A DNA stretch of 46,199 nt. Source: Syntrophaceae bacterium UBA1163. GTDB taxonomy: Bacteria; Desulfobacterota; BSN033; UBA1163. Shown here piece after piece: positions 34,301-41,158 of the stretch; the stretch's first letter is position 1, and each line of letters starts with the position of its first letter. The stretch covers positions 17,175 through 63,373 of the forward strand of contig DBZJ01000109.1 in NCBI GenBank assembly GCA_002311635.1, in the 5' to 3' direction. Under the pieces are notes generated by a model that worked only from the letters and a program-made list of their open reading frames with translations, ran no database searches and had not been told where the DNA came from. The position numbers and the translations under genes were made by a program.

Positions 34301-34397
34301 CCTGTATTCCACTGACTCCGGCTCCAAGCACCATCACTGCCCCCACCTTGCCTTCAGTTTGAACTAAGGTTTCACTGTCATGATCAGTGTTGGGCAT
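31317..34397 (-). CDS. double HdrA-like flavin/iron-sulfur subunit (BamE-like)
   Basis: A fused protein of about 1026 residues with two HdrA-type halves. The first half has an FAD motif (VMVLGAGVSGIQAALDVAYS), the Cys block NDCSMCILSPKF and ferredoxin motifs CTGCGTCAEYCPV and CQICVPTCK. The second has ALIIGGGIAGMVSSLVLARQ, then a C-terminal 2[4Fe-4S] domain (CSGCRVCELTCPYGA, CKGCGTCVGACPSGA). The motif QCVGSR occurs twice. HdrA carries the FAD that performs electron bifurcation; the doubled form is typical of BamE and some deltaproteobacterial HdrA proteins. ATG 34397 is preferred over an upstream TTG (34421) because CAGGAGCAGGAA precedes it. It feeds from MvhD and HdrD on either side. Confidence 0.92.
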   Translation of the reverse strand: MPNTDHDSETLVQTEGKVGAVMVLGAGVSGIQAALDVAYSGFRVYLVDKGPAIGGKMSQLDKTFPTNDCSMCILSPKFIECSTNPNISIITSAKIDGIEGEAGDFTVTLLQRPRYVDEEKCTGCGTCAEYCPVNILDTYNEALAKLKCIHIPFPQAVPAISVIDPTQCLFALRKICQICVPTCKNKAIDFHQRERKLDIHVGSIIVAPGYEPFDPQRQSQYGYRRLRNVVTSLEFERILSASGPYQGELVRPSDGKPPQKIAWIQCVGSRDTTVDNTYCSAVCCMYATKQVILSKEHDPNLEAVILHNDIRAYGKGFERYYERAKKMPGVRYIWSKASIVKERPDSRNVVLRYRINGTEVKEEEFDLVVLSVGLNSNEGNRELAEKLSIKTNDHGFCESPKFSPIETSRRGIFSCGVFHAPMDIPDSVTMASGAASLASQLLCEQRGTLVEEKVYPEERDVRGEPPRVGVFVCDCGTNVARVVGVPKVVEHARGLNGVVHAVEETFACSVDAIAHMVETIKEKSLNRVVVAACTPRTHEPVFQDVLRKAALNPYLLEFANIREHCSLVHMGEKKEATEKAKDLVRMSVTKALLLEPLYRVSYNVTRAALIIGGGIAGMVSSLVLARQGIKVYLIEKAKELGGLARKISKTLEGEDIQDFLNDLIREVNENPLIQVHTETEVVNFSGYVGNFSSKVKIGKEGIIKDIEHGVTIVATGAEESKPKEYLYGEDARVMTLLDLDEVIEKDVDRFKDCNTMVFIQCVGSRNEEHPYCSRVCCSHSIKNALKLKEIKPEVDIYILYRDMRTYGFREDYYKKAADQGVIFIRYDVDDKPDIQTVEESGKSLLRVTVTEPILGQRLMIDADMICLAAATVPPAKNRSLSQMLKVPLNEDDFFLEAHMKLRPVDFATDGIFMCGTAHSPKFIDESVAQAQAAASKAFTLLIRTAIEGEASVAEVNELFCSGCRVCELTCPYGAISLEADRGVAVVNKALCKGCGTCVGACPSGAILGKYFSTEQILAEITAALAA

Positions 34398-34423
34398 TTC
34401 CTGCTCCTGCTGCACCTTCAAGG

Positions 34424-34452
34424 AAATCCATCATTCCAATATTCCAGGATTC
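34424..34452. repeat. intergenic TTCCAT/TTCCAA repeat
   Basis: CATTCCAATATTCCAGGATT is followed by CCATTATT, a short low-complexity unit like the one at 19778-19831, in the small gap between the HdrD-like and HdrA-like genes. Confidence 0.4.
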
Positions 34453-34454
34453 CA

Positions 34455-35603
34455 TTATTTCTCAGTTACCTCTTGAACGATTTCGGAGATATCTTTGATT
34501 TCAAGCTCATCACCCTTATCCATAGTCAGGAGGCTATCTTCAAGGTTGAGCATACAGAAAGGGCAAGAGGTAACCAGCACCTTCGCCCCTACCTCTACCG
34601 CTTGATTTACTCGGAGGTCAGAGAATCTTTCCTCTTTCGCGGTTTCCACCCACATCCTTCCCCCTCCGCCACCACAACAGAGGCTGTTTTCCCTATAGTC
34701 AAGCATCTCCACTAATTTTAGTCCGGGAATACGTTTCAGGATTCTCCTTGGTTCATCGTATACGCCATTATGTCGCCCTAAATAGCAAGGGTCGTGATAG
34801 GTAACGACCTTTTCAAAATGGTTAGAGAAGGCGAGTTTTCCTGTGTCAACGAGTTCTGCTAAAAATTGGGTGTAATGCTTCACCTCGATCTTGTTATCCT
34901 GATATTCGTTCTTGAGAGCATTGTAGCAATGAGGGGAAATGGTTACTATATGGTTTATACTATACTTATGGAAGAGTTCTAAGTTATGCTCGACCAACAT
35001 TTCAAAAAGTCCCTTTTCACCCATCCTGCGGACTTCATTCCCGCAACAGGTCTCTTCATTCCCAAGAATCCCAACGTCAATCCCTGCTTTGGAAAAGATA
35101 TTTACCAAGGCCTTTGACACCTTTTGCACCCGAGGGTCATAGGAAGGGGCACAGCCTACATAAAGGAGCATGTCTGCCTTGTCTCCCTGAGTAACATCCC
35201 TTATTCCGAGGCCTGCTGCCCATTCTGACCTCTTGTTTCGAGCCCTACCCCAAGGGTTGCCCTGTTTAAACACGGCTTCTAATGCATCTCTCAAGGTTAT
35301 TGGCACGCGTCCTTCTTCTACCAATATTCGGCGCAGGGCCACCATAATATCTATTGTGCTGACACCACGGGGGCAGCGGCTAAAGCACATATTGCACGTG
35401 GTACAGAGCCACCAGTCCTCCACTCCACGGTCTACCAGCCCAAACTTCGACTGGGTAATGATCTTATGGGGCATGAAAGTCCTTACATTATTCCACGGAC
35501 AACTGGCAGTGCAAAGGCCGCATTGGAAACAGAGCCGAAACGCCTCGCCGCCAGCATTCTTGATCATATCGACAGCTTCTTTGCAGAGAACTTTGGCTTC
35601 CAT
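34455..35603 (-). CDS. HdrD-like Fe-S protein (heterodisulfide reductase CCG domains, BamD-like)
   Basis: A 382-residue protein fusing a HdrC-like and a HdrB-like part. Two [4Fe-4S] motifs are at the N-terminus: C25FQCGLCTASC and C67TTCNMCFSRC. Two Cys-rich CCG domains follow: YVGCAPSYDPR with ETCCGNEVRRMG, and HDPCYLGRHNG with SLCCGGGGGRMW. In methanogens this domain pair holds noncubane clusters that split a heterodisulfide; in BamD it is part of the benzoyl-CoA reductase electron-transfer module. It is the first gene of the operon, with its promoter at 35862-35889. Sizes and order agree with HdrD/BamD. Confidence 0.92.
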   Translation of the reverse strand: MEAKVLCKEAVDMIKNAGGEAFRLCFQCGLCTASCPWNNVRTFMPHKIITQSKFGLVDRGVEDWWLCTTCNMCFSRCPRGVSTIDIMVALRRILVEEGRVPITLRDALEAVFKQGNPWGRARNKRSEWAAGLGIRDVTQGDKADMLLYVGCAPSYDPRVQKVSKALVNIFSKAGIDVGILGNEETCCGNEVRRMGEKGLFEMLVEHNLELFHKYSINHIVTISPHCYNALKNEYQDNKIEVKHYTQFLAELVDTGKLAFSNHFEKVVTYHDPCYLGRHNGVYDEPRRILKRIPGLKLVEMLDYRENSLCCGGGGGRMWVETAKEERFSDLRVNQAVEVGAKVLVTSCPFCMLNLEDSLLTMDKGDELEIKDISEIVQEVTEK

Positions 35604-35738
35604 GATTACGGTACCTCAGAACCCATCTTACGTCATTAGGTCCCCTTTTTCCACAAAATGAGGCACAAGGGGATATACTCTGTCCTTTGGACAGGGTGGA
35701 ATGACCTTTATCTAATACAAACGCAATCAGTAAATTTA

Positions 35739-35765
35739 CATCCTTCCCCGTGAGGGGGAGGGATG
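35739..35765. other. hairpin in the HdrD-LysR intergenic region
   Basis: CATCCTTCCCC, loop GTGA, GGGGGAGGGATG forms an almost perfect stem. It lies between the minus promoter and the HdrD-like start, so it would be in the 5' leader of the operon. The 438-base gap (35604-36041) otherwise holds the promoters and operator listed here and no gene. Confidence 0.6.
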
Positions 35766-35861
35766 GGGGGGATCATGAATTAGTACCTTTGTATTTAGTT
35801 ATTTTTGGCAGATCAATACTAACTGAACTAACTGAGCGGAGTATAAAATGCATAATAAGTT

Positions 35862-35889
35862 ATTATATTTTTAAGGGTTGACAAGTCAA
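35862..35889 (-). promoter_or_regulatory. promoter of the Hdr-hydrogenase-AOR operon
   Basis: On the minus strand TTGACT (35884-35889) is followed after 16 bases by a perfect TATAAT (35862-35867). It points towards the HdrD-like gene at 35603, giving a leader of about 250 bases. Confidence 0.7.
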
Positions 35890-35907
35890 CACAAATATTC
35901 TTATAAT
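35878..35907 (+). promoter_or_regulatory. divergent promoter of the LysR gene
   Basis: On the plus strand a perfect TTGACA (35878-35883) and a perfect TATAAT (35902-35907) are 18 bases apart. The two divergent -35 boxes overlap in the palindrome TTGACAAGTCAA, so the promoters share their upstream face. Confidence 0.7.
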
Positions 35908-35958
35908 GCCATAAGAAAATTTATAGACTTGGAAATCATTTTCATTTCAAGGGGTTTT
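35881..35958 (-). promoter_or_regulatory. shared operator/promoter block, copy B (probable LysR target)
   Basis: The block aligns with 23615-23693. It contains the dyad CTTATAATGCCATAAG (35900-35915), which fits a T-N11-A LysR core, and a second dyad CTTGGAAAT...ATTTCAAG (35928-35951). It lies immediately upstream of the minus promoter and overlaps the divergent LysR promoter, the usual arrangement for autoregulated LysR systems. Confidence 0.7.
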
Positions 35959-36041
35959 AGGCCGATGCTTCCATCCATTTAGAATTTATCAGAAATCCTA
36001 TCTGAAGATCGCGGTCGCCGCATCAATTTAGGAGGATATTC

Positions 36042-36986
36042 TTGAACCTCAGGCAGTTAGAGGTCTTCCATTTAGTTGTTAAGAAGGGAAGTTGCACCAA
36101 GGCGGCCGAGGAGCTGAATGTCACCCAACCAGCCGTTACCATCCAGGTCAAATCGTTAGCAAAATCGTTAAATTTGAAACTCATCCAGCATTTTGGGGAA
36201 AAGATTCAGTTGAGTGAAGCCGGGGAACTTCTCTACCAATATGCAGAAAAGATTTTCGATCTTGTGTCTGAGGCCGATGAGAAGATGAGGGATTTCAAGA
36301 AATTGATGAGAGGGACTCTTCAAATAGGAACAACGAAGAATTATGCCCGCTATATCATGCCTTCTTTGCTCACCACTTTCCAGGCGAGGTTCCCTGATAT
36401 CAGAGTCATTTTGGATGAGGGAAATTCAGAGGATATGGCCAGAAGCGTTCTCGATATGAAGAATGAGATGGCTTTTATCTGCCAGATCAATATCGATCGA
36501 AGACTCAAATCTATCTTTTTCTCATCCGTGGAATTTGTCCTTGTGGTTTCCCCTCAACACAGGTTCTCACAGAGAGGAAGTATCTCTTTTAGAGAACTGA
36601 ACGGAGAACCGGTGATCTTGAGAGAGAAGGGTTCCGGTTCAAGAGCGGCCATCCTGAGAAGATTTGACCTATACGGGATTAAGCCTTCGGTGATCATTGA
36701 GGTAGGGAGTCTTGATTTTATTGTAGGATATGTGAAACAGGGCAAAGGGATTTCCTTCATGTTTGAGCCGGATATTAAGGAGGAACTGGAGAAGGGGCTC
36801 TTAAAAGTCATTCCCATTGAAGGAGGGAATGTCATTTTCTTTACAGATATTGTTTACCATAGTGAGCAACCTCTCTCACCCCCTGCCCAGGCCCTCTTAA
36901 AAATTGTAGAAGAGTCAAAGGACCAGTTTAAAAAAGAGCTTAGGGTAGACCTCTTTCCGCCAAGTTCCGTTCTTCAAGCCTTCTAA
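36042..36986 (+). CDS. LysR-family transcriptional regulator
   Basis: A 314-residue regulator with an N-terminal winged helix-turn-helix (LRQLEVFHLVVKKGSCTKAAEELNVTQPAVTIQ, residues about 3-36; split here only for description) and a C-terminal effector-binding domain (about residues 90-300). A TTG start at 36042 is preceded by TAGGAGG. It is transcribed divergently from the Hdr-hydrogenase-AOR operon, with overlapping promoters, so it most likely controls that operon and itself. The same operator occurs before the flavoprotein operon at 23.6 kb. The inducer is unknown; it may be an intermediate of the pathway. Confidence 0.92.
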   Translation: MNLRQLEVFHLVVKKGSCTKAAEELNVTQPAVTIQVKSLAKSLNLKLIQHFGEKIQLSEAGELLYQYAEKIFDLVSEADEKMRDFKKLMRGTLQIGTTKNYARYIMPSLLTTFQARFPDIRVILDEGNSEDMARSVLDMKNEMAFICQINIDRRLKSIFFSSVEFVLVVSPQHRFSQRGSISFRELNGEPVILREKGSGSRAAILRRFDLYGIKPSVIIEVGSLDFIVGYVKQGKGISFMFEPDIKEELEKGLLKVIPIEGGNVIFFTDIVYHSEQPLSPPAQALLKIVEESKDQFKKELRVDLFPPSSVLQAF

Positions 36987-36993
36987 AGATCCG

Positions 36994-38268
36994 TCAACCT
37001 CTTCGTCTTTGATTCTCCCCGTAGAGATTTAGGAATTGATTGACGGCCTCCTGGGCGAACTCTCGAGTGTTCAAGTGGAGATCGAGCTCGACGATCGGGA
37101 TCTTCGGATCGATATGAATCTTCAACTCGTCGAGGAAGGCGCGATCCCCCACTGGATCATAAAGAGGCATCCCTTCCCGATCGAGTGAAGACCATCCCTT
37201 TAATGGGATGAGAATGGCGATAGGTCCTTTTGCCCGATTTAATTTTCTGGCCACCTCTCTTGCAATTTCTCTCAATTCCTGAGGATGGGTGCGGGCTTGA
37301 ACCCTAAAAGCATCCGGGATGAAAAGTTTTCTATTTTTGATATTCTTCGAGACCCAAAGAGGGTCTCCGCGATCACCTCTCTCCAGCGGTCCACAGCTGA
37401 GCATGTCAAAACCGCAAGGGGTGATAATTTGGGGAATTCCCAGTCGGCCTGCATTCTCCAGACGATTCGGACCCGCAGCCCGATTCCCTCCTAATAGCTC
37501 CTCACTGACACCCGCAGGCACAATGTCCATTACCCCCTGGAAGAGTCCCTCTCCAATCAATTCCTCCATGGCTTTGTCACCAATACCCTGGGCATGAAAG
37601 GGAATCACTTCAACCCCTTTTTCTTCTAAGAGATGCCTAATGTGAAAGCAGCATTCTTCCGAAAATTTAAACTCCGTTAAAGCGATCAAATCCTTTTTTT
37701 GAGCAGGCTCGAAAAGGGAAATAGGACTTCCTCCCATTTCGACCATTCCACAGATCGCCCCCGCCCCTCTCTTCAATAGATCTTTGACTAATGGATTAAA
37801 TCCCACGATATCCACTACAGACTGGATGATGGCGATGTCCTTTGTACCGAAGTACCCTGCAGTGGAAGTAGGCATGGCCACCGTACTGGAGAGCATCACT
37901 TTAGCAATCCCAAAGGGAAGAGACTTCATGATGGCTGTGGCCGTGGTAGTGTTGCTGGCTCCTCCGAAGGAAAAAATTCCATCAAGCTCTCCCTTCTCTA
38001 AAAGGGTCTTGACCTTTTTGATGGCCCCTTCAACCATGATGGAGGAGACCTTTGCTGTATCTTTCATCGTCCTCATTTCTTCAATATTCCCTCTACCGGC
38101 CTTAGCCACCTCGTTTGCAGAAATGTCAGGAGGAATGGAGGGTTCACCGCCGGTACTGATGTCGAGAAGGATAACCTGATGCCCTCTTTCTTGGATGAGG
38201 GTTTTTAAAAAAGCTACCTCCGACCCCTTCGTGTCTAAGGTTGATACAATGACAATTTTTTTTTGCAT
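36994..38268 (-). CDS. Tm-1-like ATP-binding domain protein (UPF0261), copy 2
   Basis: About 424 residues of the same family as the gene at 23715. Shared motifs are VIVSTLDTKGSEVAFL, GIFSFGGASNTTTATAIMK, FHAQGIGDKAMEELIGEG and LIPLKGWSSLDREGMP. ATG 38268 is better spaced from GGAGGG than ATG 38277. It is convergent with the LysR gene (7 bases apart) and not in an obvious operon. Family function in bacteria is unknown; two more copies lie at 23715 and 41159. Confidence 0.85.
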   Translation of the reverse strand: MQKKIVIVSTLDTKGSEVAFLKTLIQERGHQVILLDISTGGEPSIPPDISANEVAKAGRGNIEEMRTMKDTAKVSSIMVEGAIKKVKTLLEKGELDGIFSFGGASNTTTATAIMKSLPFGIAKVMLSSTVAMPTSTAGYFGTKDIAIIQSVVDIVGFNPLVKDLLKRGAGAICGMVEMGGSPISLFEPAQKKDLIALTEFKFSEECCFHIRHLLEEKGVEVIPFHAQGIGDKAMEELIGEGLFQGVMDIVPAGVSEELLGGNRAAGPNRLENAGRLGIPQIITPCGFDMLSCGPLERGDRGDPLWVSKNIKNRKLFIPDAFRVQARTHPQELREIAREVARKLNRAKGPIAILIPLKGWSSLDREGMPLYDPVGDRAFLDELKIHIDPKIPIVELDLHLNTREFAQEAVNQFLNLYGENQRRRG

Positions 38269-38283
38269 CAATTTCATCCCTCC

Positions 38284-38326
38284 AAAATCCCCATGGTCCC
38301 CCCTTTCTAAAGAGGGGTAGGAGGAG
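38284..38326. repeat. intergenic CCCCCTTT/AAAGAGGGG-type repeat
   Basis: AAAATCCCCATGGTCCC is followed by CCCTTTCTAAAGAGGGG, an imperfect inverted repeat like the one at 18882-18951. Confidence 0.45.
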
Positions 38327-38389
38327 TAATGTCCTTGTCGCCCTTAGAGGCGATGAACCCATCATGGGAGATTTGTTTTAAGTTATGGT

Positions 38390-38809
38390 ATGATAATTTA
38401 TAAATCACATCAAGAAAAAAAACCAGTTCGTGGTCAGGGGATGAAAAAAATCTTTCTTGATAAGCGGGTTTGGAGAAATTCCAGGGACAATTGGGTTAGT
38501 TTCGAGAGCGGTCCGAACCTGAGGGTCACGAAGCGGAATATCGATGGCCGATGCGTCCCCTGCATCACCAACCTCTATCAACAATTGCAGGCTGGAAAAG
38601 AAGAGATTGAATTAAAGGAGGCTTATCAATGCTGGAAGGTGGTGGCTATCCTTAAGGATAAAGAAGAGTGTCTGGAGGTTTTAAGAGAATACGAAGAAAA
38701 TTTTCTTGGAGATCACAGTGTAAAAGGAAAATTCGGTTCGAGCTTACCCACGAAGCTGACCAAGGTTCTTATGTTTCATATTGAAACCCTTAGTGGCATG
38801 TTGTTCTAA
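38390..38809 (+). CDS. hypothetical protein
   Basis: A protein of up to 139 residues; an internal ATG at 38441 would give about 122. It contains a Cys pair (RCVPCITNLYQQL), a helix-rich Glu/Lys middle part (EEIELKEAYQCWKVV) and a Leu-rich tail (TKLTKVLMFHIETL). It is convergent with, and 11 bases from, the molybdopterin oxidoreductase gene. I do not recognise its family. Neither possible start has a clearly good ribosome site. Confidence 0.55.
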   Translation: MIIYKSHQEKKPVRGQGMKKIFLDKRVWRNSRDNWVSFESGPNLRVTKRNIDGRCVPCITNLYQQLQAGKEEIELKEAYQCWKVVAILKDKEECLEVLREYEENFLGDHSVKGKFGSSLPTKLTKVLMFHIETLSGMLF

Positions 38810-38820
38810 CAACAAAGGTC

Positions 38821-40953
38821 TTAACTTTTTCCCACCTCACAGAGTAAAGCCTTAATTACTGGGAACCCTGAGATCGGATCCCGATTTTCCAAGTCGGTCA
38901 GCTCATTGACATTGGCCTCTCTCCATTCATCCGGTTGAAGAGGGCCTCCCCCGCCCATATTGGCCTCGATCACGCCTTTAATGATCCTTCCCGTCACTTT
39001 GGCATAAAAAGAAACTCTTCCTCTCTTGGTTTTTACCCAGACCCTGTCCCCATTGCGAATCTTTCTTCTCTCGGCATCTTCCGGATGGATGAGAATATTA
39101 GGTTTGTCCTGGAGCTTGAGAAGGCCGGGAATATTGAGATGCTGGCTCCTGAAAGCGGATTGGATTCGGGTCCCGGTTGTTAAAACGAGTGGAAAATCCT
39201 TTGCTAATTCAGGAGAGCCGATCAGACCTTCAGAAGGCTCTTGATAGATTGGAAGAGGATCATAGCCATACCTTTTCAATAACTCGGAGGAAATCTCAAA
39301 TTTTCCAGAAGGGGTTTCAAACCCAGGATTTCTGTCCCTCCGGAGCAAACCATTCTTGTACTTTTCATAGACTATGGGAGGCGACGAGAGAGAGATCCCT
39401 TCGGGTTTTGATTTTAACCGGCCAAGGGGAAAGGGAGCCCCACCAAATACAAATTCTAACATTGCTTCCTCGGACTGGGGATAGCGATCCCCGTAGCCTA
39501 AGGCCTTCGCCAATTCTGCCAAAATAAGATAGTCATTCCTTGCCTCGCCTATTGGAGGAATCGCCCGTTCCCGGAAGGAGACATGTCCAGGATAAAGCTT
39601 ATAGGAGGTGATCTCAAACATGGATGTGGCTGGGAGAACGACATCCGCATAGAAGGACTCATTGGTTAAAAACCGGTCGATGACCACAAGGCAGTCTAGC
39701 GCTTCATAGCAACTCTTCCATAGCTCTGGATTGGGAAAGGCAGTGACGATAGAACCTCCAAGAACGATCAATCCTTTAATCGGATAGGGATTTCCTTTAA
39801 GAATCGACCGGGGGACTTCCAAAAATTGTCCGCTTTTGTTCAGGTCACAATAGAGAGGATAACGGTCAGAGCCAATCGCTGGCCTTCCTTTGGGTGGATC
39901 GATTTTATTTCTTCGAATAGGAGATGATCCAGGCATACGAAAGACTAACCCTCCGGTTCGATCCAAGTTCCCGGAGAGGGCCCAAAGGGTGAGAATGGCT
40001 CGAATATTCTGAATTCCGCTATTGGTATATTCAAGGCCGGTATGGATCAGGGGAGAGGTTCTCAACTGGGATAAATCCTTGGCCAGCCTTTCGATCCGTT
40101 CTGCTTTTACCCAAGTGATCTTTTCTACTGCCTTTGGAGAAAAGTTTTTCACGTATTCTCTGAAATCTCCTAGGCCGTGGGTCCAATCATCTGCAAACGC
40201 TATGTCGTACGAGCCTTCTTCCATCATTACATGGGCAATTCCCAAAGCCAGGGCACCGTCTGTTCCAGGTCTTATCCCAATCCATTCATCGGCCTTTTCC
40301 GCCGTATAAGTCTTAAGAGGATCAATCACTACCACCTTGACTCCTCGTTCTTTTGCTTCTAAAATTTTTTTCATGTTGATCGGAGGAGAGTCAGTTGCTG
40401 GATTAGCACCCCAGACGACAATCTGATCGCTCTTCTCAAAGTCCGGAAAGAGCCGATCAAAGGTAGCCCCGAAAGTGGCCACCGGTGCCATTACTCTGTG
40501 CGAATTGTTACACAGGGAACTGCAGCTAAAAGTGTTTGGAGATCCCAATGGAAAAAAGAGGTTTAAACAGATCCGGTCATAGCCCCCCGTTGTAAACATA
40601 TCGCATAAGGACTGCTCAAACCCTCCTCTGCCCGAATAGATGGCCATGGCCTCCGGCCCATATTGTTCTGTGACTTGCTTGATGAGACGGGCTGAAATCT
40701 CAAAGGCTTCCTCCCAGGAGATCCTCTCCAATTTTCCCTTTCCTCGATCCCCAATGCGTTTCATTGGGAATTGCATTCGATCGCGTGAATAGACGATCTC
40801 CTCCGAGTGAACCCCTCGAAGGCAGACGATTCCTAATGGATGACCTTTCATCGGCTTTATCGTATGGAGTCGTTCTCCATCCATTACGATATCAATCCCA
40901 CAGCCTGCCGGGCAGATCCCGCACAACCCCTTTTTTGTTTTCTCCTCTGTCAT
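38821..40953 (-). CDS. molybdopterin oxidoreductase, formate dehydrogenase-like family
   Basis: A protein of about 710 residues of the DMSO-reductase superfamily. It starts with a [4Fe-4S] motif, CGICPAGC followed by C in PLGIVCLRG. Then come the Mo/W-bis-MGD domains; a Cys in SPNTFSCSSLCNNS aligns with the metal ligand of formate dehydrogenases. The C-terminal MGD-binding part begins near FPLVLTTGTRIQSAFRSQ. No twin-arginine signal is visible, so it is cytosolic. ATG 40953 has GGGGAG upstream and is preferred over GTG 40971. No dedicated electron-transfer subunit is next to it. The substrate is not determined. UPF0261 genes lie on both sides. Confidence 0.88.
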   Translation of the reverse strand: MTEEKTKKGLCGICPAGCGIDIVMDGERLHTIKPMKGHPLGIVCLRGVHSEEIVYSRDRMQFPMKRIGDRGKGKLERISWEEAFEISARLIKQVTEQYGPEAMAIYSGRGGFEQSLCDMFTTGGYDRICLNLFFPLGSPNTFSCSSLCNNSHRVMAPVATFGATFDRLFPDFEKSDQIVVWGANPATDSPPINMKKILEAKERGVKVVVIDPLKTYTAEKADEWIGIRPGTDGALALGIAHVMMEEGSYDIAFADDWTHGLGDFREYVKNFSPKAVEKITWVKAERIERLAKDLSQLRTSPLIHTGLEYTNSGIQNIRAILTLWALSGNLDRTGGLVFRMPGSSPIRRNKIDPPKGRPAIGSDRYPLYCDLNKSGQFLEVPRSILKGNPYPIKGLIVLGGSIVTAFPNPELWKSCYEALDCLVVIDRFLTNESFYADVVLPATSMFEITSYKLYPGHVSFRERAIPPIGEARNDYLILAELAKALGYGDRYPQSEEAMLEFVFGGAPFPLGRLKSKPEGISLSSPPIVYEKYKNGLLRRDRNPGFETPSGKFEISSELLKRYGYDPLPIYQEPSEGLIGSPELAKDFPLVLTTGTRIQSAFRSQHLNIPGLLKLQDKPNILIHPEDAERRKIRNGDRVWVKTKRGRVSFYAKVTGRIIKGVIEANMGGGGPLQPDEWREANVNELTDLENRDPISGFPVIKALLCEVGKS

Positions 40954-41158
40954 TCTAAGGCTCCCCAGCACAAGAAATAGTTTCTGGATGGAACGGGAGT
41001 GAAAGACATTCCTTTTTCATAAACGGACAGGATAGTAACAAGCTTAAATGTTGCATCGAAGGTTGAAATCAAAAAATCACGAGGAAGTACTTCAAAAGCT
41101 GTGCATTTCCTACTTATGTTGACTCTACAATACCCTCGCAAAGCCAACAATATCAGAT

